From Gigantopelta aegis (lineage: Eukaryota > Mollusca > Gastropoda > Neomphalida > Peltospiridae), in contig NC_054708.1 in assembly GCF_016097555.1 (NCBI RefSeq), forward strand, positions 26,799,572 through 26,863,571: DNA of 64,000 nucleotides. The letters run 5' to 3'. The notes beneath the pieces are model-generated. The model was not told the origin of the DNA and did not search any database. It saw nothing but the letters and a program-made list of their open reading frames with translations. Every line of letters starts with the position of its first letter. Positions within the stretch are counted from its first letter, which is position 1. Shown here piece after piece: positions 25,301 through 31,675 of this stretch. The position numbers were made by a program, and so were the translations under genes.

Positions 25301-27218
25301 TTCTGGTTTACAGAGGGTCCGGTTTTGAGAGGTTTTACTGTAGAATCATGAGTTAAATAGCAGATATGAGATTATTGTCTGTTGAAAAACGTCCTGTAGC
25401 CTATTTCAAGCCCTAGTTTAAGCCCCGTTACATCATCACTGACCAGCCTCGATGCCATCGTGGTTAGGCCATCGGTCTACAGGCTGGTAGGTACTGGGTT
25501 CGGATCCCAGTCGAGGCATGGGATTTTTAATCCAGATACCGACTCCAAACTCTGAGTGAGTGCTCCGCAAGGCTCAGTGGGTAGGTGTAAACCACTTGCA
25601 CTGATCAGTGATCCATAACTGGTTCAACAAAGGCCATGGTTTGTGCTATCCTGCCTGTGGAAAGTGCAAATAAAAGATCCCTTGCTGCCTGTCATAAAAG
25701 AGTAGCCTATATGGCGACAGCGGGTTTCCTCTTAAAACAGTGTCAGAATGACCATATGTTTGACGTCCAATAGCCAATGATAAGATAAAAATCAATGTAC
25801 TCTAGTGGCATCGATAAACAAAAAACAAACAAACTTCATCACTGATGTCTTAAAGTTTGGGCATGTCAGAATTTAAAAAAAAATGGGTTTTAACTTTTTA
25901 GTTTAGTTTTTCATAGTAAAACCACAAGGTCATAAATATGAATTGTGGTAAACCTATAATTTTTATTAAAATGGTAATTTGAAATATACATGTAGCAACT
26001 ATTTACTAAAATGCAGAGACAAAAGCTGCCCATGTCATAAAAGGCTGAAATATTTTTCAGCTGAGGACATTCTCCTTTATTATTCTTTTCTTTTCTTTTT
26101 GCACGCCAAAAAGGGAGAATTCTGCTGAAAGGTGGCTAATTTTCATCCCTGAAAATGGTATCATGATATGAAATAATAAAACATACATGAACTTCATATT
26201 ATCATGTGTAGTGAAGTAACAATTTTATTAAGCTGGTAATTGAATAATGCACATGTTATCAGTAAAATAAACACTATAAAATACTCATCAGAAACAGAAA
26301 TACTAAGAAGTAGTAGTAAGGGAATGAGTTTAGTAACCCTAACCCTGACCCAACAATATTTTATTAAAATACTAAGAAGTAGTAGTAAGGGAATGAGTTT
26401 AGTAACCCTAACCCTGACCCAACAATATTTTATTAAAATACTAAGAAGTAGTAGTAAGGGTATGAGTTTAGTAACCCTAACCCTGACCCAACAATATTTT
26501 ATTAAAAATACTAAGAAGTAGTAGTAAGGGAATGAGTTTAGTAACCCTAACCCTGACCCAACAATATTTTATTAAAATACTAAGAAGTAGTAGTAAGGGA
26601 ATGAGTTTAGTAACCCTAACCCTGACCCAACAATATTTTATTAAAATACTAAGAAGTAGTAGTAAGGGAATGAGTTTAGTAACCCTAACCCTGACCCAAC
26701 AATATTTTATTAAAATACTAAGAAGTAGTAGTAAGGGAATGAGTTTAGTAACCCTAACCCTGACCCAACAATATTTTATTAAAATACTAAGAAGTAGTAG
26801 TAAGGGTATGAGTTTAGTAACCCTAACCCTGACCCAACAATATTTTATTAAAATAATAATCTTCAATTTTTGATATATTTTTTTAAATGCTAACATTTCT
26901 ATTCAAATTATATCTACATATAAACTTAGATTCAGATTGTATAAAAATTCTAATTTACAATTTCATAAAAATTATTATCTAAAACATATACCGGTACATG
27001 TATATATATGAATATGTGTACATACATACCATAGTAAAACTACAATTTTATTAATTAATTTGATAATCTTAAACATACAGATATATGTCTAATTACATAC
27101 ATATTTATAGTAAAATTACAATTATTATATTAAAATCAAATCTACAATTTGATTAAAATAAAAGTCTGCAATTCTGTTAAAATGATAACCTGACATCCAG
27201 TAAAACTCACCTAGACAT
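4165..27218 (-). CDS. MFS transporter, spinster-like (10 exons)
   Basis: Predicted 12-helix major facilitator transporter of 542 residues. Coding exons on the minus strand: 27218-27211, 22023-21911, 19712-19490, 18956-18690, 17373-17211, 15978-15741, 14602-14406, 12431-12347, 4913-4728 and 4313-4165. All junctions are GT-AG and the phases agree throughout. The N-terminus (about 1-50) is polar and cytosolic. Helix 1 holds NQLDRYMLA (67-75), matching the spinster-family N-Y-x-D-R signature. The loop after helix 2 holds the MFS A motif as GFAADIYNRK (159-168). GEAGCTPFAA follows helix 4, and GWRWAFFISGIPG (259-271) lies before the central loop. The C-terminus is a polar tail. Family knowledge suggests proton-linked transport of a lipid or organic solute; the substrate cannot be read from sequence. 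Other MFS subfamilies remain possible. The first exon is the least certain. Confidence 0.85.
4330..4596. repeat. Tandem duplication, about 130 bp x2, beside exon 10
   Basis: Two diverged copies share AAGTACATATTGA, CCTTTTCTGTTCAGCAGAAA, CATTTGGAGCTA and TAATTTTAAAAT. The first begins about 17 bp upstream of the exon 10 acceptor in gene 1. Confidence 0.75.
4728..4913 (-). CDS. Gene 1 exon 9 (helices 10-11)
   Basis: The acceptor TTTATTTCAG is followed by GGGAGATGTGGG and the donor is AGAG|GTCAGAG. It encodes EMWVGVTLTVLVELVP and AVAVYLFIISNVGGAMP. The first 30 or so bases of this exon are the source of the large intronic repeat at 6907-11577. Confidence 0.9.
4985..5075. repeat. Long-form copy of the exon 9 edge
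   Basis: AACCCACATCTCCCC, the plus-strand image of the exon 9 start, recurs about 110 bp from the real exon. It is followed by CTTATCAGTATCACTTACAG and GTAACCA as in the real intron. This is an old unit of the repeat described at 6907. Confidence 0.8.
5076..6119. other. Unassigned insertion-like block between repeat units
   Basis: About 1 kb that separates long-form repeat units. AT-rich, without coding exons. I found no clear terminal repeats or family match. Confidence 0.4.
6120..6325 (+). repeat. Interspersed repeat (AAGGTCAAGG family)
   Basis: Shares GGTCAAGG-CATAACT, AACTTGATCTGTAA and TACATGATAAAGCTATA with 21080-21640. The family is old and diverged. Confidence 0.6.
6327..6906. repeat. 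Long-form, diverged units of the exon-edge repeat
   Basis: Two to three units of about 100 bp, each with CCAAC-(C/T)-CATCTCCCC followed by TGAAATAAAA and GTAACCATGGATAA. These intermediates connect the real exon 9 edge to the 69-bp array that follows. One unit is split by the MITE at 6503-6841. Confidence 0.8.
6503..6841. repeat. MITE, TTAA target, AAGGCATA termini
   Basis: Ends are inverted (AAAGGCATACTGTCA versus AAAGGCATATTGTCA) and flanked by TTAA on both sides. It interrupts a repeat unit that otherwise reads continuously. Confidence 0.8.
6907..11577. repeat. 69-bp minisatellite, about 68 copies, in gene 1 intron 8
   Basis: Near-identical units starting GGTAATGACTGG and ending CATCTCCCCCTACAA. 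Period checks across the array give 69 bp, with one 9-bp gain near 8690 and one 24-bp loss near 10131. Units fall into blocks that differ at one site (AAGGTAAT or AATGTAAT, with two ACTGTAAT units near 9053 and 9121), which indicates unequal exchange or conversion. On the minus strand each unit holds TGTAG followed by a close copy of the first 30 or so bases of exon 9. One TAG per unit blocks the exon's reading frame, so the array is not coding. Confidence 0.97.
11578..11850. repeat. Long-form units on the far side of the array
   Basis: TCTGAAATAAAA, then ATTCACAGATAACCATGGATAA, and later GTATACAGGTAACCGTTAAGAT show about three degenerate units of about 100 bp, like those at 4985 and 6327. 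The homogeneous core is thus bracketed by older copies. Confidence 0.75.
11950..12322. repeat. Two type B SINE pieces, head to head
   Basis: A minus-strand piece (about 11975-12115, with TCAAACATTTGGTAATTTTG) meets a plus-strand piece (about 12125-12322, with the complementary words and GCTCTAGTGGTGTCGT), making an imperfect inverted repeat. It ends 25 bp from exon 8 of gene 1. Confidence 0.7.
12347..12431 (-). CDS. Gene 1 exon 8 (85 bp, helix 9)
   Basis: The acceptor CATCTTCAG precedes ATACTGGCC and the donor is ATCG|GTAAGA. It encodes ILAAPFAAGTLFLDPP and ends IPTYIIG. It bridges exons 7 and 9 in phase and joins IIG to EMW. It is too short to show as an isolated open frame. Confidence 0.9.
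12538..13345 (+). repeat. MITE family 1, TTAA-type, split by another MITE
   Basis: Ends are TTAA-bounded with CCCTAGTTTCAAC at the left and AAAACTAGGGTTTGTC at the right. It matches the whole copy at 51203-51599 once 12830-13257 is removed. Confidence 0.8.
12830..13257. repeat. MITE nested in MITE family 1
   Basis: Inverted ends begin GGGGCCATTCACAATTATCA and GGGGTCATTCACAATTGTCA, with TAA duplicated on both sides. The 3-bp TAA target suggests a PIF/Harbinger-type derivative. It contains a run of C. Confidence 0.8.
13346..13784. other. AT-rich intron sequence
   Basis: No feature beyond A/T-rich sequence was seen. Confidence 0.5.
13785..13903. repeat. Foldback MITE with ATTGCGGGTGTTA ends
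   Basis: The left end TTGCGGGTGTTACTGTATAT pairs with the right end ATAGACAATAACACCCGCAA. Confidence 0.75.
14406..14602 (-). CDS. Gene 1 exon 7 (helices 7-8)
   Basis: The acceptor TGTTTTTCAG precedes CTGGTTATG and the donor is AGTCAG|GTTGGT. It encodes GYVWAYNTQLYFN, then the second-half MFS motif region GVVLGGFISDVVVYKRG. Phase joins it to exon 6 as RNSAGYVW. Confidence 0.9.
14657..14775. repeat. Foldback MITE family 5 (GGGGCCTAATTCA)
   Basis: Ends GGGGCCTAATTCA and TGAATTAGGCCCC are inverted. Other copies lie at 16460-16577 and 33762-33878. Confidence 0.8.
14970..15694 (-). repeat. SINE (type B head) interrupted by a type A SINE
   Basis: The tail piece at 14970-15035 continues at 15429 with GGTCAAGGACCACAAAGATA and ends in the head GTAGCCCAGTGGTAAAGTGT (minus strand). 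The type A element sits between them. Confidence 0.8.
15043..15428 (-). repeat. SINE (type A), nested, full length
   Basis: The direct repeat GACATATGGT(T/C)A on both sides is the target duplication inside the host SINE. On the minus strand the head has GATCCCAGTCAAGGCATGGG and the tail ends CGTTAAATAAAACATTTC. Confidence 0.85.
15741..15978 (-). CDS. Gene 1 exon 6 (helix 6 and central loop)
   Basis: The acceptor TTGTTTGTGTAG precedes GGATGGCGATGG and the donor is TTCAG|GTGATC. It encodes GWRWAFFISGIPGLVVGIVI and a charged cytosolic loop (QTDEEESKRND) between the two six-helix halves. Confidence 0.92.
16011..16247. repeat. 83-bp tandem copies of the exon 6 5' edge, three extra
   Basis: TACAACCACCAGACC starts units at 16011, 16094 and 16177, exactly 83 bp apart. 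Each holds the plus-strand image of about 50 bp of exon 6 (ATATGAAGAATGCCCAT), the CTACACAAAC acceptor and about 30 bp of intron. The real edge at 15978 is the first member. Confidence 0.93.
16460..16577. repeat. Foldback MITE family 5
   Basis: GGGGCCTAATTCACAAAGC and TGAATTAGGTCCC are inverted ends. Orientation is opposite to the copy at 14657. Confidence 0.75.
16578..17210. other. Gene 1 intron 5, unassigned part
   Basis: AT-rich sequence without recognisable elements or exons. Confidence 0.5.
17211..17373 (-). CDS. Gene 1 exon 5 (helices 4-5)
   Basis: The acceptor TTAATGTTTCCAG precedes GGAAGCTGG and the donor is GACCAG|GTGTGT. It encodes EAGCTPFAASIITDYF and GVYNWGIYFGYSMSYAVGN, a conserved MFS core. 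Confidence 0.93.
17608..17765. repeat. Foldback MITE family 3, second copy
   Basis: GTATCATGTTTATGTC and GAGTGAAATAACTTTCAA pair with complements around a GTTAGCGAG core, as at 2962-3126. Confidence 0.8.
17870..17965 (-). repeat. SINE (type B) fragment
   Basis: Contains AGCAAGAGATCTTTAATATG, GGCAGGATAACACGTACCA and TTTGATATATCAGTTGTGG. Confidence 0.65.
18186..18430 (-). repeat. SINE, 5'-truncated
   Basis: Tail TTTATTTAATGACGCACTCA at the left, body through CAGTCATGGTGCACTGGCTG at the right. The tRNA head is absent. Confidence 0.75.
18595..18652. repeat. Perfect 22-bp hairpin
   Basis: TTAGTTCATCAAGATTAACC and its exact complement enclose a 14-nt loop, about 40 bp from the donor of gene 1 exon 4. 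Confidence 0.85.
18690..18956 (-). CDS. Gene 1 exon 4 (helices 2-4)
   Basis: The acceptor ATCTTGTGTTACAG precedes CTGTGATGC and the donor is ATGGG|GTGAGT. It encodes VFILIYTFMGILIGF, the A motif ADIYNRK and LRFGLGMG. The extracellular loop has several cysteines and an NGS glycosylation site. Confidence 0.93.
18995..19120 (-). repeat. SINE (type B) fragment
   Basis: CACCACTAGAGCACATTGAT, then TCAAACATTTGATAATTATG, then CATTAGCAGCAATGTGTC. Confidence 0.7.
19121..19489. other. Gene 1 intron 3, unassigned part
   Basis: No recognisable feature. Confidence 0.5.
19490..19712 (-). CDS. Gene 1 exon 3 (helix 1)
   Basis: The acceptor TTAATTTTCAG precedes AAGGCCGTGG and the donor is GGCACG|GTGACT. It encodes YVLFLLLITYLLNQLDRYML and a large extracellular loop with two cysteines and N-x-S/T sites. 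Confidence 0.92.
19753..19929. repeat. MITE, pogo-like CAGTGAAACC ends
   Basis: Inverted ends CAGTGAAACCTGTCTACACC and CAGTGAAACCTGCC, with TA on both sides. A related copy lies at 25164-25340. The pogo/Tigger link is inferred from the CAGT end and TA target. Confidence 0.75.
19974..20288 (+). repeat. MITE family 6, TTAA target (AAGGGACATTCC)
   Basis: Ends AAAGGGACATTCCCGAGTTT and AAATTCAGGAATGTCCTTTT are inverted and flanked by TTAA. A second full copy lies at 37128-37518. Confidence 0.85.
20289..21079. other. Gene 1 intron 2, unassigned part
   Basis: No exon or clear repeat seen; a short open frame at 20499-20834 has no family features. Confidence 0.45.
21080..21640 (+). repeat. Interspersed repeat (AAGGTCAAGG family) split by a MITE
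   Basis: TACATGATAAAGCTATATAT continues after the MITE with ACAAAATTCCATCTC, GAGGCATTGCAAAAA, and a tail of ACAGATGGACAGACGGACAG. Confidence 0.75.
21131..21386. repeat. MITE with GAAGAGTTCAGG ends
   Basis: Long inverted ends GAAGAGTTCAGGCGCAAAAC and GAAGAGTTCAGGTGCAAAAC, each followed by GCGATAT, inserted in a TATATA tract of the surrounding repeat. Confidence 0.85.
21745..21800 (-). repeat. SINE tail fragment
   Basis: GTTGTTTAACGACACCCCAG followed by ATATCGGCTATTGGGTGTC. Confidence 0.55.
21911..22023 (-). CDS. Gene 1 exon 2 (cytosolic N-terminus)
   Basis: The acceptor TGTTTTGAACAG precedes AAACGCCCC and the donor is GACG|GTAAATTC. It encodes NAPVVLVEVKNFEKENADID and on to TKMAD, with no hydrophobic segment. 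It begins one base into a codon, as the 8-bp exon 1 requires. Confidence 0.75.
22598..24089 (+). mobile_element. Tc1-like DD34E transposon, about 1.49 kb
   Basis: Terminal inverted repeats TACTCTTCAAAA-AAGAAACGCAAAA at both ends, flanked by TA. The transposase reads through three frames: an N-terminal helix-turn-helix region from the ATG at 22917 (MPRLSEPQRNNAIGRL); a middle with WFSDESRF, the first catalytic Asp; and an end with FQHDNARPHTA (second Asp) and NPIEHLW (Glu), spaced 34 residues apart. A frameshift after the helix-turn-helix (about 23010-23020), an in-frame TGA near 23330 and a frameshift near 23570 mean this copy cannot make a full enzyme. The ends are nearly identical, so the insertion looks fairly recent. 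Confidence 0.93.
22917..23916 (+). pseudogene. Tc1-family transposase, frameshifted
   Basis: The order is helix-turn-helix with AVARAFHVSPSTI, a GRPRV-like hinge in another frame, then the DDE catalytic core ending GGHTRY and TGA at 23916. All three catalytic residues are present, but in different frames. No introns. Confidence 0.9.
24280..24504. other. Unassigned intron sequence
   Basis: No feature recognised. Confidence 0.4.
24505..24760 (+). repeat. SINE-C, near full length
   Basis: Head GGCCTCGGTGGTGTCGTGG with a degenerate box B (GGTTCACAGCCC), then AACGACTCAATGGGTAGGTG, then ACTGGACAGACAGCCCAGAT and CTTGAACCGTAACTGG. Its head resembles type A but its tail is distinct. Confidence 0.75.
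24896..25157. repeat. 43-bp tandem repeat, 6 copies
   Basis: Units run from AATCAGGACATTCGAGG to TTTTAGAGAGTTATAGAATT with only a few substitutions. Confidence 0.92.
25164..25340. repeat. MITE, pogo-like CAGTGAAACC ends
   Basis: CAGTGAAACCCCTCTAAATC and CAGTAAAACCTCTCAAAACC are inverted, with TA on both sides. It abuts the 43-bp array. Confidence 0.8.
25443..25840 (+). repeat. SINE (type A), full length
   Basis: Head GATGCCATCGTGGTTAGGCC with box B GGTTCGGATCCCA, body GATCCATAACTGGTTCAACA, tail CTCTAGTGGCATCGATAAAC. CATCACTGA flanks both ends. Confidence 0.85.
25846..26300. other. Unassigned intron sequence
   Basis: AT-rich, without exon or clear repeat. Confidence 0.45.
26301..26853. repeat. 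69-bp tandem repeat, 8 copies, telomere-like core
   Basis: Units start TACTAAGAAGTAGTAGTAAG and contain TAACCCTAACCCTGACCCA. The 69-bp length is divisible by three, so both strands stay open for over 100 codons without being genes. It lies in intron 1 of gene 1 and is unrelated in sequence to the 69-bp array at 6907. Confidence 0.95.
27211..27218 (-). CDS. Gene 1 exon 1 (8 coding bases, start codon)
   Basis: ATGTCTAG|GTGAGT gives Met-Ser and two bases of Arg, completed by exon 2 as MSRNAPVV. The donor is a consensus match, the phase fits, and a G stands at -3. Very short coding pieces arise by chance, so this start needs transcript support. Confidence 0.55.
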
Positions 27219-27539
27219 GACTTTAAATAAAACCCTTGCACCCGAATTGACGGACTAGCTGCCTGAAATGACTAGGCGATTTTACATACTGGACAACATA
27301 AGATTGGCCTTTAATCGGACTTACTAACCTAGTTACTTATCTTGGTAAACACAATGCAGCTATGCCTATGGACTATGGAATAACAGACAAAATCAAAATT
27401 CTATCTAGCCTCATGTGAGTTGGCAGGGCTCGAAATAGCGAAAAGTGAAAAGCCGTCTGTTTTTTATACCTGGTAGATGAAACAGAAATTCACCTACTAA
27501 AACTATCAAAACAACTGCAGGTCATTTTAAAAAGTTTGT

Positions 27540-27690
27540 TTTGTTTAACGACACCACTAGAGCACATTGATTTCTTTTTTTTAATCATCAGCTATTGAAT
27601 GTCAAACATTTGGTAATTCTGACAGTTTTTGAAAGGAAACCTGCTACATTTTTCCATTAGTAGCAAGGGATCTTTTATATTAATATATTA
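27540..27690 (-). repeat. SINE (type B), 5'-truncated
   Basis: TTTAACGACACCACTAGAGC, then GTCAAACATTTGGTAATTCT, then TAGCAAGGGATCTTTTATAT, breaking into an AT-only stretch. Confidence 0.8.
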
Positions 27691-27710
27691 ATATTAATAT
27701 ATAGCTTATG

Positions 27711-27775
27711 CAATGGCATCATTTTAAAAAAGACATGTATTTTTCAATGATCTCATCTTCTATTTTATTCATGAT
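27711..27775 (-). repeat. 60-bp segment shared with 34501-34565
   Basis: The reverse complement shares ATCATTGAAAAATACATGTC and AAAATGATGCCA with the later site. At both places it abuts a truncated type B SINE. Confidence 0.75.
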
Positions 27776-28173
27776 TCTGTTCTATATTAATTTCATCATG
27801 CTCTAAAATACATCTCAGAGGTTTTAACTGTTCACACAATACATCCCAACGCCTCCCCATATCATATGCTGTCTTATTTTCAATAGGCCATATATTTTCT
27901 TCGCAGGATATATATTTTTTAGCCTGCTATTTTAAAAAAATAACAGCAGGCTATATATGTTACTTTCTATATCAAGCCTTAAATAATAATAATATGACAT
28001 ACCATCTCTCTAAAAAGAGGTTCTGTTGAACTCTGAGTGAGTTACAGGGATTGTTTTTAAAACAGTTGCAGTTAAACGTTGAAATAATATAGAGCCCCTT
28101 AGCTATATATGGAAAATGTGAAAAGGCAGATGAGGAAAATATAAAAAAAACATTATACATTGTATATACCCAT

Positions 28174-28426
28174 GGCAGGACTTTCCTTTGGCACTGTCAC
28201 ATATAAAGAACATTATATAAATACTTATAATAAATAGAGTTAGGGTTAGAGTTAGTTCACCAAGGTAAACATCAATGGTCCGTTTTTTTACATTTTGACA
28301 TTTATTGGACCTCCGTTACGGCTCAGCAATAAACATCACAATAATAAATATTGTGCCAGAGACGTTTATTTTGATGAACTAAGGTTAGGCTTAGGGTTAG
28401 TGACAGTACCAAAGGAAAGTCCTTCC
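28174..28426. repeat. MITE with GGACTTTCCTTTGG ends
   Basis: Ends GGCAGGACTTTCCTTTGGCA and GGAAGGACTTTCCTTTGGTA are inverted. Inside are TTAGGGTTAG words and a second inverted pair (TTAGTTCACC/GATGAACTAA). Confidence 0.8.
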
Positions 28427-29704
28427 CTAGAACTTTTATCTGACTAGAGGTGACTATATTTTGTTTTTAGCCTTAGCTTCGAGTCATGGGAGATATACAA
28501 CTTTAGATATGAAACGTTCTGTTTACCAACAGAGATTATACTTCAGCAAACACAAAAACAACTGACATTCTGTACACAATAATGATAAGAGACTGATGAA
28601 CGATGTTGACGTAGAGATAAACTACATATACATGACATTGCAGAACTACTGTAGATTTTTATTTGACAAGATATAAGGGTTGTTAGCACCAAAAATGGGT
28701 GGCGCAGATGCACTTTTCAAAAAGGTAAGTCATGGCCATACCACATTTTAAAGAGGTATGGCATATCCATATCACTTCTTTTTTTTAATGATTATATTTG
28801 TTGTATCTGTGAAAATGTCCTTCACAGGAGAATTTGAAATAAAAGAGTCTGCCAACCTTGAGTCGTACCACTATTTTTTACACTGTGCCACCCTTGCACA
28901 TTACCAGAGGGGTGAGTGGAGGGGGGGGGGGGGGGGCAGAGAGTGAGAACGAACCTCCTTTTGTAACAAAGTTTGTCTTTGTATTTTGTGAAGTGGGGGA
29001 GCTGGGGGTTGTGCAGTTCTCGGATTTATAAAAAAAATAAACAGTAGCCATAAAATTTACTAGCAATAGGAGGGGGTGTGACAAGAGCCTTGCCTAATTG
29101 TAGACAGGGATGATTGGCCATAGCATAACAAAAACATTACAGGCAGGTGGGAGGGGGCTGGTATTGAGATGCCCATATTTTGCATTAGGGCATGTAATTC
29201 TAAAATGGCCCACGTGGAGTCTTGTTTATCAATCCCACTCAAATACCGTATAAGGTGCAGTTCTACATTTTTAAGGGTAGGGTGGGTGTAGATACGGTAT
29301 TGTAACGGAAACTTCCGTCTACGTCTCTCGAGACCTTGATCATATCAGCGCTACGTTATCGTATCTAGGGTGGGTGGGGATAACATTAATATATAATATA
29401 CTTTGATGGCACTGTTGAATTTGATACTACTTTAAATATTTAAGTCAAAATTATTTAATTAATTATTTGACAAAAACAATATGGTACCTACCCAGTAAAT
29501 CTCTGCCTTCTTAGCATTATTAACTTTCAGGTGCATAGGAACCAGGAGGGGTGAGAGCTGTGCCCCCAGTGCAAACTTGAGGCCCACAATATTTTTATCC
29601 TATAAAAACCTTTAAAAATGTGTAAACATCATCATCTCCCCTCTATTTCACATATGCTTTCTAGGAGGACATAACTAAAAAAACAAACAAAAAACCCAAA
29701 AAAC
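28427..29704. other. Intergenic, no gene recognised
   Basis: Contains a G run at 28920-28937 and partial hairpin words near 29270-29380 (GTAGATACGGTA and TATCGTATCTA). I see no exon. Confidence 0.4.
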
Positions 29705-29920
29705 CCCAGCCTGGTGGTGTCCCAGTACCGGCTCCCACCCACAGCACAGTTAAATGACTCAGTGGGTAGGGTTAAGATCACTACACCTCTTCTCTCTCAC
29801 TAACCACTAACAACTAACCCACTGTCCTGAACAGACAGCCCAGATAGCTGTGTGCCCAGGACTGTGTGCTTGAACCTTAATTAGATATAAGCAGGAAAAT
29901 ATGTTGAAATTAAATGGAAA
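29705..29920 (+). repeat. SINE-C, 5'-truncated
   Basis: AGTACCGGCTCCCACCCACA, TCTCTCTCACTAACCAC, TGAACAGACAGCCCAGATAG and CTTGAACCTTAATTAGATAT. Confidence 0.75.
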
Positions 29921-30292
29921 AAAAAATAATAATAATAAATGTCAGCAACAACTATATTATAATTAATTATATATGCAGGACTGAAAATTATAATAATTAT
30001 CAACAAAGTACATACCAATGCCTACCAAGTTGTCAAGTGCATCTATGTTAGTAAACACTAATTTTAAATGGTAAAACAATTTTAAAACAACTTTATAAAC
30101 TGTTCACTCTAGGCTTCAGATAAAATCAATGTGCATGCTGAGAAAACAACCTGTTGATCAATGCAAGAACTGTCGAAGCAAGAAATGATTCCTTATGACA
30201 AAGCAAAACTGAACTCGTGACAATGTGTCATGCGTGTGTAGTTCGTTCCAGTAATACTAATATAGCTTTACTAATCGTGGTCAGCTAAGCGT
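29921..30292. other. Intergenic, unassigned
   Basis: AT-rich sequence without a recognisable feature. Confidence 0.4.
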
Positions 30293-30392
30293 AGCCCGAG
30301 TACTCTGACTGTAAGAGAACTAGACGGACATTTGAGAGCGTATTTAATGTCCAAATGTCCGTCTAGCTCTTACAGTCAGAGTACTCGGGCTA
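30293..30392. repeat. 100-bp foldback with 10-bp target duplication
   Basis: Arms of 40 and 42 nt begin AGCCCGAGTACTCTGACTGT and pair almost perfectly. The direct repeat AGCTAAGCGT stands immediately outside at 30283-30292 and 30393-30402. Confidence 0.88.
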
Positions 30393-30402
30393 AGCTAAGC
30401 GT

Positions 30403-31192
30403 AGCCTGCATCGTGAATGAGTGGTAAAATTACACATGGAATCTAACAGTACGGTAATTTAATAATTTTGAAGCAGATGCTGGAGATACACTACAAAATA
30501 ACTGTTGTAACTAATACAGGACCGTACCAAGCCTAAATTACCGGGGTGGGGGACGGCGGTGTAAAATAATTAGAGCCACAGGCCAGGGCCAGTTCCAGAT
30601 TTACACATACTACGTGACATTGACTCAACACTGTGACGAGATAACAGCTAGAAAGAGGTCACTTTTTCGCATTTTTACCCCCACCCTCTTCCACCATTCC
30701 GCCACTAGTTCAGACCATAGCTTTGTGACGACTACGACCTCACCTCCACCCTACCCCATGTTAACATTTCACACCAAAACTGATCAGATAACAAGTTCGT
30801 TCACTAACTACGCACTGGTGGTAATTTTCACCTCAATCCAACTTTTATATAGTTTCCAACCAAAACAACAAAAGCATTCATTCCGCCCACTTCCACTTCC
30901 TGAGTCGCCCTAGCATAAAGTGCGAAGATTTCGACCTCAAATCCATAATACCATACTATTTTAACCAGGGTCGAAGGCTTTGGGGAGGGGGGGGGGGGGT
31001 CAGTACATCAAATTTAAGCTGATGTTAATCCATTCTTTCTTTTTCTTTTTACAGTGCAGGCTATTCATAATTGTATCCAGGGACAAATTAAAGGTCCGCA
31101 AGGTTCATTATCGAACCCCCTCTCCAGATCCAGATAACGGTGTTTATACAGTAGCGTGTGCAGGTGAACGTGTGTGCTTGCCTTTTGTTAAC
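30403..31192. other. Intergenic, unassigned
   Basis: Includes a C-rich stretch and a G run near 30985-30999. An open frame at 30614-30913 has no family features. A SINE tail scrap lies at 31193-31230. Confidence 0.4.
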
Positions 31193-31264
31193 GACACCAC
31201 TAGAGCACATTGATTTATTAATCATCGATATTTTTGAGAGATAGAATTAACAAAGTTAAAATTT

Positions 31265-31458
31265 ATTTTGTTTAATGACCACTGGAGCACATTTATTAAT
31301 TTTATTAAGCATCGGCTATTGGATGTCAAACATTTGGTAATTTTTACATAGTCTTAGAGAGGAAAACCGCTACATGTTTGCTTTTTTTCATTAGTAATAA
31401 GGGATCTTTTATATGCACCATCCCACAGAAAGAATAGTACATACCACGGTTGTTGCTA
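31265..31458 (-). repeat. SINE (type B), truncated
   Basis: GAGCACATTTATTAAT, GTCAAACATTTGGTAATTTT, AGGGATCTTTTATATGCACC and GTACATACCACGG. Confidence 0.8.
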
Positions 31459-31501
31459 ATTGTATGCAGATTTCAAACATCGCTATATCATTCTGGCACA
31501 G

Positions 31502-31652
31502 AAGGGGGCGGGACGTAGTTCAGTGCTACAGTGCTCGCTCGATGCAGCGGTCGGTGTGGGATCGATCCCTGTCGGTGGGCCCACTGGGCTATTTCTCATT
31601 CCAGCCAATGCACCACGACTGGTATATCAAAGGCCGTGGTATGTACTACTCT
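31502..31652 (+). repeat. SINE (type B) 5' half with tRNA-like head
   Basis: GGGGCGGGACGTAGTTCAGT head, box B GGGATCGATCCC, then GCACCACGACTGGTATATCA. It stops at the point where the LINE piece begins. Confidence 0.85.
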
Positions 31653-31675
31653 AAAGAAGGGGGAAAAACAGGCAC

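Noticed and set aside
26240-26896. Open frames on both strands of the 69-bp array
   Set aside because: Unit length divisible by three keeps frames open on both strands; repetitive peptide only.
30614-30913. 99-codon frame as a gene
   Set aside because: Low-complexity Thr/Ser/Pro composition, no domain, no splice partners found.
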